Source: Cystobasidiopsis lactophilus
Taxonomy: Eukaryota; Basidiomycota; Agaricostilbomycetes; Agaricostilbales; Chionosphaeraceae
Length of the DNA stretch: 64,000 nt
NCBI GenBank assembly: GCA_001599975.1
Contig: BCIO01000006.1
Coordinates: forward strand, 1,483,587-1,547,586
Reading direction: 5' to 3'
In this document: piece by piece, positions 1 through 11,734 of the stretch
Layout of the letters: each line of letters opens with the position of its first letter
How positions within the stretch are numbered: the stretch's first letter is position 1
Made by a program: the position numbers and the translations under genes
The notes under the pieces: model-generated
The model's database searches: none
What the model saw: only the letters and a program-made list of their open reading frames with translations
Told to the model about the DNA's origin: nothing

Positions 1-1264
1 TGTCTGTTTTCAACGGAATCCCCAGTATTCGGTGCCCGCTGGGCTTCGAGACCTGACGCCAGAAGAGATTTCCAACTTTCATGCCACTTGGCCGCAGACG
101 TGGGACACTGTGCGATCCCACACCTTTGGCCTCACCTTCCCAATTGGAACCGAATCGTATCATTCTGTATCTCCCGAAGAGGCCGAACGGCGGTTTGAAG
201 AAGCCTACCAACTCGGCGGCGGATTCAGGTTCAGTAAGGCCAAACCTTTCTATCATACGGGCAGTGACTGACATTGAGAGAGGGAGCAGTGTTCATGCCG
301 TTTTGTGATATTGCCACCGATGAAAAGGCCAACGAGGCGGCCTGCGCTTTCCTGCGAAAGAAGATCAAGGCCAAAGTGCTGGACCCCGAAAAGCGCCGCA
401 AACTAACGCCTCTGGGACTGCATGCTCGAAGGCCCGTTTGCGATGAAAATTATTACGAGTGCTTCAATGCCGACAACGTCGACATTGTGCTGCTCCCAGA
501 AACACCTATCGTCGAGTTCACGGCGACCGGAATCAAGACCACAGCGGCCAACTACGACTTTGACGTGATCATTTGTGCCACGGGCTTTCAGGCGATCGAT
601 GGCAATTATAAAGTCGGTCCCACTTTGATGTGTCTTCCTGCCTTTTCCTCTTACTGACTTGTTGGAAATCTCAGCTGATCGAGTTGGTGACCTTTCTCCT
701 GAACCCGCAATCTGATTATTCCTAACGTTTACGAGTAGCTTTACCGGGCGCGATGGCATCTCCTTGCCCGACAAATGGGGCGACCACCCCAAGGCCTACT
801 TGGCCATCGGGACAGACCAGTTTCCAAACCTGTTCTGTATCAACGGTCCTTTATGCGGCGTTGTTAATCGTAAGTGGTTGGCTGACAAGCAACCGAGTTG
901 AGCTAATGGAGCACCAAGAACCGCCGCTGATCGAAGCTGCGGGAGACGCAATTGGCAAGATCATCGAGCACGCAAACAAAAAAGACACTGTTGAAGTCAC
1001 TCAAGAGTCTTGCGAGCAGTGGGCAGACATTTGCACAACGATTGCTGACCAGCTCGTGTTCTCCAAAGTCAAGTGTTGGCATCGTGGCGACAACATTCCC
1101 GGTCGGAAGGGCGTCGCGATGGCTTTCTTTGGCGGTGAGCTGCAATTACTCAAGCATTTGATTCACTGCTCAAGTGGCGCTCAGGCCTGGCTGCCTATCG
1201 AGCAGCCGTCGATGACTGCATTGCCAACGACTTCAAGGGCTTCACTTTCAGTGCTGCAGCATAG
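1..1264 (+). CDS. Baeyer-Villiger-type flavin monooxygenase, C-terminal part
   Basis: This is the 3' part of a class B flavoprotein monooxygenase that would use FAD and NADPH to insert oxygen next to a carbonyl. The gene runs off the left edge, so the FAD-binding start is not seen. Visible family landmarks are ARRPVCDENYYECFN near 430-470, the IICATGFQAIDG segment near 570-600, then DKWGDHPKAYLAIGTDQFPNLFCINGPLCG at 767-860 (two short stretches of one exon), and the closing YRAAVDDCIANDFKGFTF just before the stop at 1262-1264. Reading through needs introns at roughly 612-738, 870-918 and 1136-1187, each with GT and AG ends. It is close to the next gene on the same strand. The family is fairly sure; the substrate cannot be told. 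A related FMO-type enzyme is the alternative. Confidence 0.82.
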
Positions 1265-1449
1265 GGGCCGGCATCAATGGTATAAGGCGCTTGTAATTGT
1301 ACAAGGAGGTCAAGAAGGAGAGCATTTAGACCATCGGTCGTGAGCCGATGAAGGACATGATCAGCCCGCTCCGTAATAAAACCTTGGAAGCAGCGGCCGG
1401 CAGCGAAGCTCGGACGGTCGCCTGCTCCGCTTGTGCAAAGAAGAAGACG

Positions 1450-4115
1450 ATGCGTTGGAGCTTGCTGCCGTTGTCGTTGCAGCTGCTGCTTGCCTTGGCA
1501 GCTCCCGAAACCTCTGCCGCAACCGAGCTGGAGAATGCGTGTCCTGCGCCGTCCGTCTGGCCAGCGGCTTTCTTGGCTCCAACATGCTGCTACAACGATG
1601 AAAAACCAGACGAAGCAGAGTCGGCCAGCAAAAGCGTCCCCCCAACGCAGGTGCCTCCCAGCACGCCGACACCGGCGCCTTCTCTTTCGGGCGCAGCATC
1701 AACGGACAGCTCCCTTCTTAACACGCCCTTCCTTTCATTTTCAGAGTGGCGAGAGCGGCAAGAAAAGGTCCTGTCGCAGCTGCAGCACTCGCTCAGAGCG
1801 GCGGCTCCTGCAACGACTGCATCCGTAGAAGTGGGAAGCCCGGCGGGCAGCGCCGCCAACCCTGTTGACACTACGCTCGGAGGGCTTTCAGACGACGAGC
1901 AAGCTCTGTTTAACGCCTCGCACGCCGCCTTGGGCCCGACCATCCATTACATTCAGCCTCTTCCTTTCTCCGGCTCTGGCAGCCCAGACGACCCCCTGCT
2001 TCCATTGTCGGCGCGGACCAACTACGCGTCCATAGACTGCTCGGCGTCCCTTCTCGCCTCTTCTAAATCGTCTAAAAGCGCCTCTTCCGTCTTATACGCC
2101 GCGAAGGATCGCTACATGCTGACGCCGTGCTCCAGCAAGGAGAAGTTTGTCGTCATCGAGCTCTGCGACGAGATCGACGTGGACACCATCGTTCTCGCGA
2201 ATTGGGAGTTCTTTAGCTCCATGTTCAAGCATGTCAAGGTCATAGGGAGCGAGGTGTATCCAGGGCAAGCGGGCGATTGGGTGACATTGGGGACTTTCCG
2301 GGCTGGCAACGTGAGATCACCGCAGGCAAGTCGCACAGTTCTGTGCCAACAGGTGTTCAAAGCTCACAGTGCTATTGCCAGGTGTTCAAGCCGCCGAGCC
2401 CAGGACGATTCTTCAAGTACCTTCGGCTCGACTTTTTGTCGCACTACGGCAACGAGCACTACTGCCCAGTCAGCTTGGTTCGAGTCTATGGCCGTAACCA
2501 GATGGATGCATTTCGCGACGAAGAAGCTGCAAGGCTGACCCAGCAAATGGCAGAAGAGCAACAGATCATTCCCGCTCAGCCAGAGCAGATCGTCGTCACC
2601 CTGCACCCAGCCCAAGAGACCGCCATTCCAGACCAATCCACTGCTATAGAGTCATCAGAGTCACTTTCTGCGAGCGCCTCTACCAGCCAAGCCAAAACCG
2701 CTGCATCAGAGGTGCCCAATACATCCGAAAGTGAAGGACTCAGTGCAACCTCCGCCTCCTTGGTCACTTCCAGCCCACATCGGTCTTTGACATCGACCTC
2801 TACTGCGGTAGATACCTCATTATCAGTATCAGAGTTGGCCCATGTCGCAAACACCACCACAGTCGCTCAACATGGCCAGACCACGGCGACCTCCGGATCA
2901 GCGACCACTACCGTGGCCACTTCTACCACTCCTTTGCTAAAAGATCCCATCTCAGAGAGCAGCGGATTGTCTTCTTCCGCGCCTGCAAATTCCGCGACTA
3001 CCATAACAAACGTTGTGCCGCCCTTGCCAGACCGGCCGGCTAGCCGAGTTCAAGCCAACTCGACAATCAACCGGCCACAGCCTCACCAGCCCCTTTCAAG
3101 CGGCGAGTCAATATACGGTGCCATCACTAAAAGGCTCAACAGCCTCGAGCGCGAGGTAGCCTTGACACTTCGATATGTGGAAGAGCAGGGGCACCTTTTC
3201 CAAGACCTTTTCTCGAGGTTGGAGAGCCGACTGGCTGATATTGAAAATGCGAAGGTCAAGAGCGAGCAAAGCTTGAGAAGGCTTGCGCTGGAGTTAGACT
3301 TCCAAAAGGCGCGCCTCGAAGAAGAGCGCATCGCGTTGGCATCGCAGGTCAACATGCTGGCGTCCGAGGTATGTTTCGCTCTTTTACGATGTTCTTTGTA
3401 CTCAGTCGCTATTACAGATTGTCTTCGGCAAGCGACTTGGCGTCATTCAGCTTGTGGCATTGTTAGCCGTCCTGGGCTTGGTCGCGCTGACCAGGGGCTC
3501 GGTGGCGACCTTGGCCAGCTTCCCACTAAATCAAGCTCGAAGAACGTCCTTGTGGCGGTCGCCCAACGTTTCGACGACCAATATCGCCAAAAAGACTTCC
3601 TTGCCTGATCTCACAGCCCTTCGGAATAATCCTCCTGCTGGCGAGTCTCTCCAAATACTTTCTTTTCGTGTGCTCTTCTGAAGGGCGACTTCAAAGGTCG
3701 ACGACCAGAACGGATGGACCGACTTCCAAAGAATGCTGCACCACCGGTCCATCGCACCTCCTCCATTCGGCGGCGGCACCGTCTTCCGGGGCGTCTTCCG
3801 AACACCGTCGGCCAGGCCGACAGAGGGCGAAAGTCGTCTCTTCCCATCAAGCTGCCTCGTTCGCTCACGCCACCGGGGCGCTATGCCACTGCCGGCGATG
3901 GCATCGCCCTCGACTCCAGCCCTCGACCCCCTCTCACTGCGTACAACTTGAACGCAAATTCTAATGCTGCCATTGCTAGTCCCAAGGCAATCGGCCTCAA
4001 GCCTTCTTTCGAGGGTTGGCAATCGGCCTCCGGCGACGAGTCTAGCGATGTTGGGGGTTCGCCGCTAAACCGGATGTCACGACCAGGACTCGGCATAGAC
4101 ATGGACAATCCATAG
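1450..4115 (+). CDS. SLP1: SUN-domain ER/nuclear-envelope protein, SLP1 type
   Basis: A membrane glycoprotein of the SLP1/Opt family, whose yeast member acts in the ER with Emp65 to protect folding proteins. I start at 1450 rather than the in-frame ATG at 1348 because 1450 gives a clean signal peptide (MRWSLLPLSLQLLLALAAP). After a Ser/Pro-rich stretch comes the SUN domain: NYASIDCSASLL, DRYMLTPCS, EKFVVIELCDEIDVDTIVLAN, then across an intron VFKPPSPGRFFKYLRLDFLS, HYGNEHYCPVSLVRVYG. A Ser/Thr-rich linker and a coiled coil (about 3120-3360) follow, then a transmembrane helix (VIQLVALLAVLGLVAL) encoded after the intron at 3369-3417. The tail is less certain: a join at about 3668-3708 would lead into a Pro/Arg-rich end stopping at 4113-4115. 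The second intron, 2326-2381, has a GC donor. Confidence 0.85.
2326..2381 (+). other. GC-AG intron in the SUN-domain gene
   Basis: The exon ends in CAG at 2323-2325 and the intron starts with GCAAGT, the usual form of a GC donor. It ends with AG at 2380-2381 and is 56 nt long, like other introns here. Joining gives NVRSPQ-VFKPPSP, which matches the expected NVR..QVF.PP turn of the SUN domain in SLP1 relatives and restores the frame. A GT donor at 2311 would remove the conserved VR..Q residues. Confidence 0.8.
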
Positions 4116-4372
4116 CTTTGCGCATCCTTGTAACTTATCATTCTCGGCATGTTTTGCCACGTCCGCGTGAAGAGCTGAGCTCGGGCCAACCTCGCTCAAA
4201 GACAGGACTTCCTCTTCTCGCCTCCACCGCGAAGGCATACCAACTCGCTTACTAAAGCCCTTCTCCGACACGTTAATAAGTTCACAGTCCAGTTTCTGTG
4301 CCTATTCGGGTGCCCACCAAGCCCCACCGCTGCTTGTCCGCGCCAGCATCTCATTACCAACGATCTCGAGGG

Positions 4373-5781
4373 ATGAAGCTCTTTCTCTTCGCCCCATTGG
4401 CCTTCGCGCCCTGCGCGCTCTCCTGGGGAGTCGTAGGACATGAAATCGTTGCGTGAGTCAATCTGAGCGGATGCCATCGGACTTCAAGCCTGATATTCTT
4501 GCCAACAGAACGAGTAAGCCACCTTCCAGAGGGCCTTCGTCAGTGTGGCCTAATCTCGAGTGCAACAGTCGCCAACATTTATCTGCATGACTCTGCGCTG
4601 GCCAAGCTCCAGCAAATCCTGCCGGACTACACCAAAGGACGACTAGCTCCTGTGGCGGCTTGCGAGTTTTCTCGCTTCAACCAACGCGCGTATTTGGCTA
4701 ATAAAGCTCTAGGGGCCGACCGTGTTCGATATCAAATGCCCTGGTCTGGCTCGTTGCACTATGTCTCGCCCTTGTTAGACAGCCCGCCGGACACTTGCCA
4801 CTTTGACGACCACAACGTCAAAGACGATCGCAACGTGCTCACGGCTATTGGCAACTATACCAGCCGGTTTGCAGCTGGTTATGATGACATTGATTTGAGG
4901 TTTCTCGTTCACTACATTGGCGACGTGTGAGCCTTTGCCGATTTCATCTGCGCGAGGTTGAGCTTACCGTCGCTCAGCCACCAACCCCTGCACTTGATTA
5001 TGCGCGAGCGTGGCGGCAACGGAGATCCTGTGTTATTCGAGAAGCGCCATTATTCTCTCCATGGCGTGGGTTTCGTTCCTTGCTCGATTTGGAGTTCAAG
5101 TGCTCATACCGCTCCTCGTAGGTTTGGGACACGCAAATCATTTCCAAGACCCTCCGCACCCAAACCAACTATACTAGACCTCTCCCTAGTACCCATGTCG
5201 AGAGTATCTTGCGAGGAAGCATTTGTAGGTCTTTTCAAACTGTGCGCCCAGGCTCGAACCTTGACCACCTTGTCGTTCAGACGACCCCTATATTCGCTTT
5301 ATCCTTTGGGAAGGCCTCAGGTTGTGGTGGAAAGACGACATCGAGGGCTGGCTCAACTGCCCTGCCGCAGAGGCTCAGGCTCAGCAGCACAGCCAGATGG
5401 TCTTTAGCAAGAAGAGCGCCACCGCGGCCTATGCGCCTTGTCCCGCTGCTTGGGCTCCCGCTGTTCATGAGATTGGTTGTTCGCACATCTTTCCTCCTCA
5501 TTGTGAGCGTCGCTTCTTTACGGGATGAGCGACGCTAACCCGCCACACCAGATGATCCCACCAACCTGCCTCTGCTCGAGCTGTCCGGGCCAGATTACTA
5601 CGGCAAGATCCAGAAGGACAAGGTCATCGAACGCCTGCTTGCTCAAGCTGGCATCCGACTCGCCGCTACGCTCAACGCCATTTTGGCCGACGAAACTGAG
5701 CTGCTCTCCACCGCCTGGGTCGCCACCGCTGAAGCCCAAGCGCAGACTTGGCAGTACCGATATCTGGGAATGACTGCATGA
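4373..5781 (+). CDS. Secreted S1/P1-type zinc nuclease
   Basis: A secreted single-strand-specific nuclease/3'-nucleotidase using three zinc ions. The ATG at 4373 opens a signal peptide ending just before the mature N-terminal Trp (SWGVVGHEIVA), as in S1 and P1. All family zinc ligands can be seen once introns are removed: Trp and His in WGVVGHE, Asp in APVAAWAD, His in SLHYVS, the HYIGDVHQPLH block, and SLHGVWD. Later blocks are YDPYIRFILWEGLRLWWKDD, a Cys-containing CPAAWAPAVHEIGC, and the end GIRLAATLNAIL. I place introns at 4453-4508, 4514-4568, 4662-4712 (GC-AG), 4927-4977, then near 5064-5119, 5225-5283 and 5504-5551. One internal exon is only 5 nt. Neighbours on both sides look unrelated. 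The identity is firm. Confidence 0.92.
4509..4513 (+). other. 5-nt microexon of the S1/P1 nuclease gene
   Basis: The five bases AACGA lie between AG at 4507-4508 and GTAAGC at 4514. The flanking introns are 56 nt (4453-4508) and 55 nt (4514-4568), both typical here. Joining reads GHEIVA-T-IANIYL and keeps the frame. Skipping it by a single 106-nt intron ending at 4558 would be twice the usual size and give GHEIVAAATVANIYL. Confidence 0.65.
4662..4712 (+). other. GC-AG intron in the S1/P1 nuclease gene
   Basis: The 51-nt stretch starts GCGAGT and ends TAG. Its length is a multiple of three and it has no stop, so it would stay open if retained, but retention inserts 17 residues into the metal site. 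Removing it joins T to GG and gives LAPVAAWADRVRYQ, which restores the Trp-Ala-Asp of the family with its zinc-binding Asp. Confidence 0.78.
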
Positions 5782-6036
5782 TTTTGGGAATGATGATGGG
5801 GCCTGATGAAGACCGCCATTCGAATGCATTGAATGTTGTAGATAGCTAGACCCATGAAGACTTGAACAGTCATTGTGTAAGAACGACTCTTGCTTGCTTT
5901 TGGACCTTTTTTTCTGGGTTATATGATTTTGGTCGTGTCGTCCCCTTCCTCCCCTCCTCAAACAATGTTGTTGAAACATACAAAGCTCAATCCCCTCCAA
6001 GCGGGAAAAGAGCAAAACAAGAGCCGCATGCTCCGT

Positions 6037-8106
6037 TTAGAGCTGCTCCGGCCTCTTGATGACAGAGGTATCCGGCACACCGGGCAGCGGGAAGCTGGTG
6101 GCGAACGCCTGGACGTCGGCGCCGAGCTTCTCGAGCGCCTGCTTGCCCTCGCCGTTGCCCTCAGTGGCGACGCGGACGAAGTCCTTGAGCAGCCTGGAGC
6201 CGGCCTCCTCTTGGAGCTTGAGGGCGATCTGGACGGCGCGGTGGAGGAAGTCGGCGACGACGACCATGTCCTTCTCGACCATGGAGCGCGAGGTCAGGGC
6301 GGACGTGCCGACGCGCACACCGCCGGGGGTGGCGGCCGAGGTGTCGCCCACGACGGCGTTCTTGTTCAGGGTGATGTGGGCCAGGTCGCACACCTTCTCG
6401 ACCTTGGAGCCGGTCAGCTTGAGCGGGCGGAGATCCCACAGGTTGAGGTGGTTGTCGGTGCCGTCGGTCTGGAGCTTGTAGTTGTGCTTGACGAGCTCGG
6501 CGGCCAAGGCGCGCGAGTTGTCAATGACCTTTTGGGCGTACACCTTGAACTCGGGCTCGGCGGCCTGCTTGAGGGCGACGGCGATGGCAGCGATGGTCTG
6601 TGGCGACGGACAAGACACCAAAAGTCAGTGCCTACTTGACTTCGAGGAAAGAGCCCGACCCACGTTGTTGTGCGGGCCACCCTGGCACGCGGGGAAGACG
6701 GCGTTGTTGACCTTGGTCTCGATCTCTGGGTCCTTGTCCTTGCGGAAGAAGATGAGGCCAGCTCGCGGTCCGCGCAGGGTTTTGTGGCTGTTCGATCCGA
6801 CCCCATGTGCTATATAAGCAGCATCCTTTAAATAAGCGAGGCAAGAGGACGAACGTGGTGGTGCAAACGACATCGCAGTCGTTGAACGGGTTCTCCTGCA
6901 GCTGGGCCGCCACCAAGCCGGAAATGTGTGCCATGTCCATCATGAGGTAGGCGCCCTGGGCGTCGGCGATCTTGCGCAGGCGCTTGTAGTCCCAGTCGCG
7001 GGGGTAGGCGGACGCGCCGCAGATGAGCAAGCGGGGCTTGAACAGGCCGGCCTGCTTCTCGAGGAACTCGTAGTCGATCAAGCCGGTCTTGACGTCGACC
7101 TGGTAAGGGAGCGACTGGTAGTAGATGGACGAGGCCGAGATCTTGCGCTTGGGCGTGTAGGCGCCGTGGGTCTGTGACGAGAAAGCTCGCCTTCCATCAG
7201 CACACTCTTGGGCTGATGAAGGTAGGGGAGTTCGACGCACCAAATGGCCACCATCGGGCAATCCGAGACCCATGATGCGGTCCTGGGGCTGCAAGAGAGC
7301 AGTGAAGGCCTCAAAGCTGCCATCGCACGGAAAGGTCAGATCGAGTTGATGGTGATCTGAATTTTTTAGGAGAGGGGACTGACTTGGCGCTGCTGCCAGA
7401 ATAAGGCTGGACGTTGACGCCCCAGACCTGTGCGACTCTTCCATCAATGCGATTCCATATGGAATAGCAAGAGAAGCGAAGCGCACCTTGGGGTCCAAGT
7501 TGTAAGCCTTCAAGGCGCGCGCTCGGCAGAGGTTCTCGAGCACATCGATGTGCTCGTTGCTGTTCGCTCCCGTTCAAATCCTGACCTTGTAAGAGTAACA
7601 GCATGCTCACCCGCCGTAGTAGCGAGCTCCAGGCAGACCCTCAGAGTATTTGCTGTGGAGATGTCAAGCTTTAGACCAAGCTCGTTGTCTAAAATGTTAA
7701 CACGCAAACGCACTTGGTCAAGATGGACCCGTTGGCTTCGGTGACGGCCAAGGAGGTCAAGTTCTCAGAGGCGATGAGCTCCAAGCCGCAGAACTGGCGC
7801 CACGTCTCGAGTTGCTGTTTTTGCGCGCATCAAATTTTGAGTCCATCGCCCCTCGTACACTAGCCTCAAGCACTGACGATGAGCTTGTAGACTTCTGGGT
7901 CTTCCTTCTCGAGCGTCGTGTACAACCCAGCGTTCTGTGAAGACCGCGCGATTCTTCAGCAAATTGGCAACTGCTGAAATGGAGGCAGGCCAGCTCACAA
8001 AGTCCTTGGGGATGGGGATGGAGGAGGCCATTCTGACACTCGCGGCGTTCAAAGTGGTCAACGGTGGAGAAGTGCGGACGAGGTTGGCTAGGCTCCTTCT
8101 GAGCAT
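6037..8106 (-). CDS. Serine hydroxymethyltransferase with two possible starts
   Basis: A PLP enzyme that converts serine and tetrahydrofolate to glycine and methylene-tetrahydrofolate. Blocks in order: [114 protein letters not shown], the PLP-lysine segment [13 protein letters not shown], then the C-terminal domain ending VIKRPEQL at 6037. At least nine short introns interrupt it. Two in-frame ATGs matter: 8106 gives a 25-residue Arg/Ser-rich leader ([20 protein letters not shown]) that looks like a mitochondrial presequence, and 8031 gives [11 protein letters not shown], a normal cytosolic start. One gene may therefore supply both compartments. Fungi often have separate SHM1 and SHM2 genes, so I give no symbol. 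Confidence 0.95.
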
Positions 8107-8264
8107 ACAAGGTTGAAGCTCATCGACATGTTTTTCGCGCGCAAAAATCTTGGGAGGCGTGGAGTCACGGCCGACGGTCTGGCCAGCTAGCCCTTTTGGT
8201 TTTACAAGCACACACTTGAAAAGCCCGTTCTAAAACACAGTATTGTAAACACGCGGAGAAAGAA

Positions 8265-11200
8265 TCAATGGAGCCTGGTGTTGAGCCAAGGCAGGAAGCT
8301 CAGGATCTTGACCCTGTCGAACGGCGCCAAGGGTGGCACGTCGGCCGGCCAGGCGCTGTAGCACTCGAGCTCGAGGAGCTGCTTGTAGTCCGCCTGCGAG
8401 ACGTTGTCCAGCTGGACGTCCGACACCTCCATGCCCGACTCGGCGTCCAGCCAGTTGAGGACATGCTCCATCGCCGGCCAGTTCTTGCGCGAAGACGCCG
8501 CCTGGCTGTACTGCAGGTAGAGTGACTTGAAGGTGGGCGTCGTGCTCGCTGCTGAGAAGCTGGTTGTGGAAGAGGTGCTGGCGGACAGTGGCGTCGGCGT
8601 GAAGGAAGCGACCGGGCTGGGCTCCTTGGCCGCCACCTCGGGCGTGGTCATCTTGGGAGGCGGGGGTGGTGATATTGGCATTTTTGGTGGCGCTGGTGGT
8701 GGAGTTGGCATTTTGGGTGGCGCTGGTGTCGGAGTGGTAGCTTTGGGGATGGGGATGGGGGCTGGCAGCTGCACAGGTGGAGAGGGTGGTGGTGGCGACG
8801 GATCGAGCAAGACTTGGCCCATTTCGATGTCTTCCGAAATCGGCGCCACTCTGGAAGCGACAAATGTTAGGACCAAACCGATGCTGCGGGAGATTGGGAG
8901 CCCACTTTGAATAGTAGCTGTTCAGCTCCTCTTCAGACGCTTCCTCCTCTTGGACGCGAGAAGACGGGGCTGTGGCCGGCGGCATTGCCTCCTCCTCTTC
9001 TTCACCCTCTGCGTCCTCCGACGACTCGTCGCCGACATCTCCCTGCGAGAAAACCTTCTTGTGCTGGTGCACTGGTGGCGCTCCGTCTCTAGGGGACATA
9101 ACCACGTCGCCGCCGCTGACAGCTGACAAGACGGTTTTCGAATGAGGTGGCCTCCGCACGCTCAGGTGCGACACTTGCGACAGGGCTTCTTCAGCCTCCG
9201 ACGACGATGAGGAAGCGGCAGCGCGCGCTATGGCCGCCGACAGTTCCTCGTCGTCCTCCGAGTCGTCAGACGAATCCGAGTCCGAGGGGTCTTCCGCCGT
9301 CTTGAGAGGTCGACCCGGACTGACAATTTTCAGCGTTGAGTTCGCGGGCGGCCGGATCGGAGCTGATGGGGCTGACGCCGAGACCTGGCGTCGTTCCTCG
9401 GCCGCTTGGGCCTCAGCTGCTTGTTGGTCTTCGATCAGCTTCCTGTCCAATTCGCCTTGGATCTGGGCCAGCACATCATCCAGGTGAGCTCCAGTGGAGC
9501 TGGCAAGGGTGGGGCTTCTGGAAGCTAGCAGCTGAGGGCCGGTGAGTGGAGATGGAGCTGCTGCTGTAGACGTGGACGGAATCGGATTGGGAGCGGACAA
9601 GGTAGCTGCCGTCTGCGGCGACGCGCGGAACGATGGGAGGAAAGCCGAAAGGGTGCTGAGAACAGACGGGCTCTTGGCAGGCGGGCTCACTGGTGGGCCC
9701 TGAGCTGAAGGCTGGAGCTGCTGGAGAGCGGAAGTCTGTTGCTGAACAGGTCTGGTTGCCGCGGGCGTGGAGACATTCGGAAGTCCCACCTGCATCGTTG
9801 CCGGTCGGATCATTGTCGGAAGAGCAGACCTGGGCTGTTGATCTCGGATCATGTGCTGAGAGCTTTTTCGGCGCTTCGCCTCTGGACCGGTCTTGCTAGC
9901 CGAGTTGCGGTCGACAGCGCCTTCGGACGCCCGCCCTCGCTTCTTGGATGTAATAGCCACAGACTTGCTGCTAGGGCCGCCCTGGGACGTCGGCTGCTCC
10001 CAATTATCGAAGCGATATCGTTGCTTGTGGCTTTTGCCCGAAGGCGGAGTCCTGACTAGCTGCTGAGAAACATCCTGGTCTTCCACTTTGACGGCAGACG
10101 TCCTGTAAGGGCGAGAATGAGACCTTTCTTGCGTTTACAGAGAGGAAAGCTCACGAAGCTTCAACGGACTGCAGGGTAGCGGAAGTTGGGAGAGCCCTTC
10201 GAGATACCCAGTAGCGGATCGCGTGGGGCAACAAAGCACCCCGCCAAGATTCCGAGCGGAAGTCCTTCAGAGCCGTGGTGTAGAGCGATTGGTAGAGCCA
10301 GTGAGGGATCGTCGGTAAGTCGGGATCGAATTGGGCTGGAAGGACCGGATCTTCCCCTGGACAATGCTTGTGGCAAAAATAGTGCTGGTAGGCTTCGCGA
10401 TAGTTGCTAGATGTGGGGATGGACACCTCGAAGCCGTAATTGCGCGCACATGTGACGTGAAGTCCTGTTCTGCAGTTGGTTTCGTTGCACTGGGCGGGGA
10501 AACCGAGCCCAGTCTTGCCGCACAAATAGCATTTCTATTCCAACATGTGTTAGCGAAGGTGGAGAGCGACAAAGACAAGGCCACGTACGACATGTCGCTT
10601 GCGGTCCGGGTCCAGGTTCGACACGTCCCAATCAAATGGACTGCTGTTGTTCGCCTCCTTCCGCGGAAGCCCATAGGCGCAGATAGAGTGGAGCCATACG
10701 CCGGGGTAGGCGCGGAGCATAGCCCCCTTCTTGCCCCCACAGAGGTGACACGGCTTGCGGGGTGTCAGCCTTTGATACGACCTCGATCAGCATACGAACT
10801 CACGGCGCCAAAGGCATTGACTGTGCACCGATGGCACTTCCATTCGTTGGCGGAATAGGTGGAGTCCAGGCCGTAGCAATTGGGGTGGACAGAGACGCCG
10901 CAAGAGGAGCACGACACCAGCGGAGCAGTGCCGGCTTGGTCGCAGACGTCGCAGTGGCGCATTGAAGGGCCTGAGCGATTGTTGATGTTGTTGTAGAGCG
11001 GGCCAGCAAAGGGCAGGAGGCAATTTAACGACTTCTTGTCCAGCTCGTTGAAGATGACCACGATTGCTTCAGCAGGAATTGCCTTCAGGCGGACCTGTCG
11101 CCGGGATTCGTTGAGCTGAGTGAGCCATTCGACGTCTGTGTTGGTTTGGATCAGATCAAAGAGGAAAGTGGTGGCAGCAAGTGGCTCGCCTTCGGGTGAC

Positions 11201-11734
11201 AGCACCAGGCCCGCGGACGAGTCCTTCGCTTCTCGCAGATTTTCATACCAGTATCGTCCGATGGACTCGGCGATGGGCACGAACTCCTCACCTGCGGTCT
11301 GCACGATGAGAGCCGAGCCAGGTGGGTTAGAATCGGATCTCACCGTCGTGGCCTTTCTCGAAGACAGAGCGAGCCACATTGAGTCTCCAGTAGCTGCCCT
11401 TCTTTTCAATCACCAGACGGTTGGGGCAGCTCTGACATTTAAAAAGTTGTTCCTGCTCTTGGCCGCGCAGGATGTGGTTGGAGGCCTGTAATTGTCGGGT
11501 GACAACCTTCGGATCGTCCATCTTGCACTTGCTGCTTTCGGGGCATTGCCAGTCGCAGAGTTGGAAGACGCTGCTCTCCTCCGGGCTTGTCAGGCAGGAG
11601 AAGTTGGGCCGCATCGCGCGAACATAGCCGAGGTCGAACGCTTCTGCCAGATCATGCGGCCCACGGCCCTCACTCAGCCAAGGCAGGAGGTCCCGGATGG
11701 CGCTCTGGAAAGCCCGTCGGTCATGGAGCGGCAT
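8265..11734 (-). CDS. PHD/extended-PHD chromatin protein, Nto1/JADE/BRPF-like, copy 1
   Basis: Probably a histone-reading nuclear protein. The N-terminus (MPLHDRRAF...) holds a module GRGPHDLAEAF plus a CxxC pair (KCQSCP). It is followed by an EPL1-like helix (EWLTQLNESRRQ), a PHD finger (CDVCDQAGTAPLVSCSSC, then HPNCYG and WKCHRC near 10860-10960) and an extended PHD finger in two exons: GAMLRAYPGVWLHSICAYGLP and CYLCGKTGLGF, HVTCARNYGFEV, CHKHC. The RYW motif after it (RYWVSRRALPT) is typical of the BRPF/JADE group. A long Ser/Pro-rich, acidic region follows and, across an intron at about 8853-8906, a C-terminal domain ending VKILSFLPWLNTRLH. The neighbouring gene at 12175-14677 has the same order of parts. 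The family level is good; which HAT complex it serves is inference. Confidence 0.75.
8640..8830 (-). repeat. Pro-rich tandem repeat inside PHD copy 1
   Basis: Imperfect repeats of about 30 nt encode units such as APPKMPTPPP, APPKMPISPP and PPPKM. They sit in the low-complexity linker before the C-terminal domain and are candidates for length variation between strains. Confidence 0.7.

Noticed and set aside
1348-1449. In-frame ATG at 1348 as start of the SUN-domain protein
   Set aside because: It places 34 residues before the signal peptide; the ATG at 1450 gives a normal leader.
5890-6639. Long plus-strand open frame of about 249 codons
   Set aside because: It lies opposite the C-terminal exon of serine hydroxymethyltransferase and has no homology of its own; GC-rich codons leave the reverse strand open.
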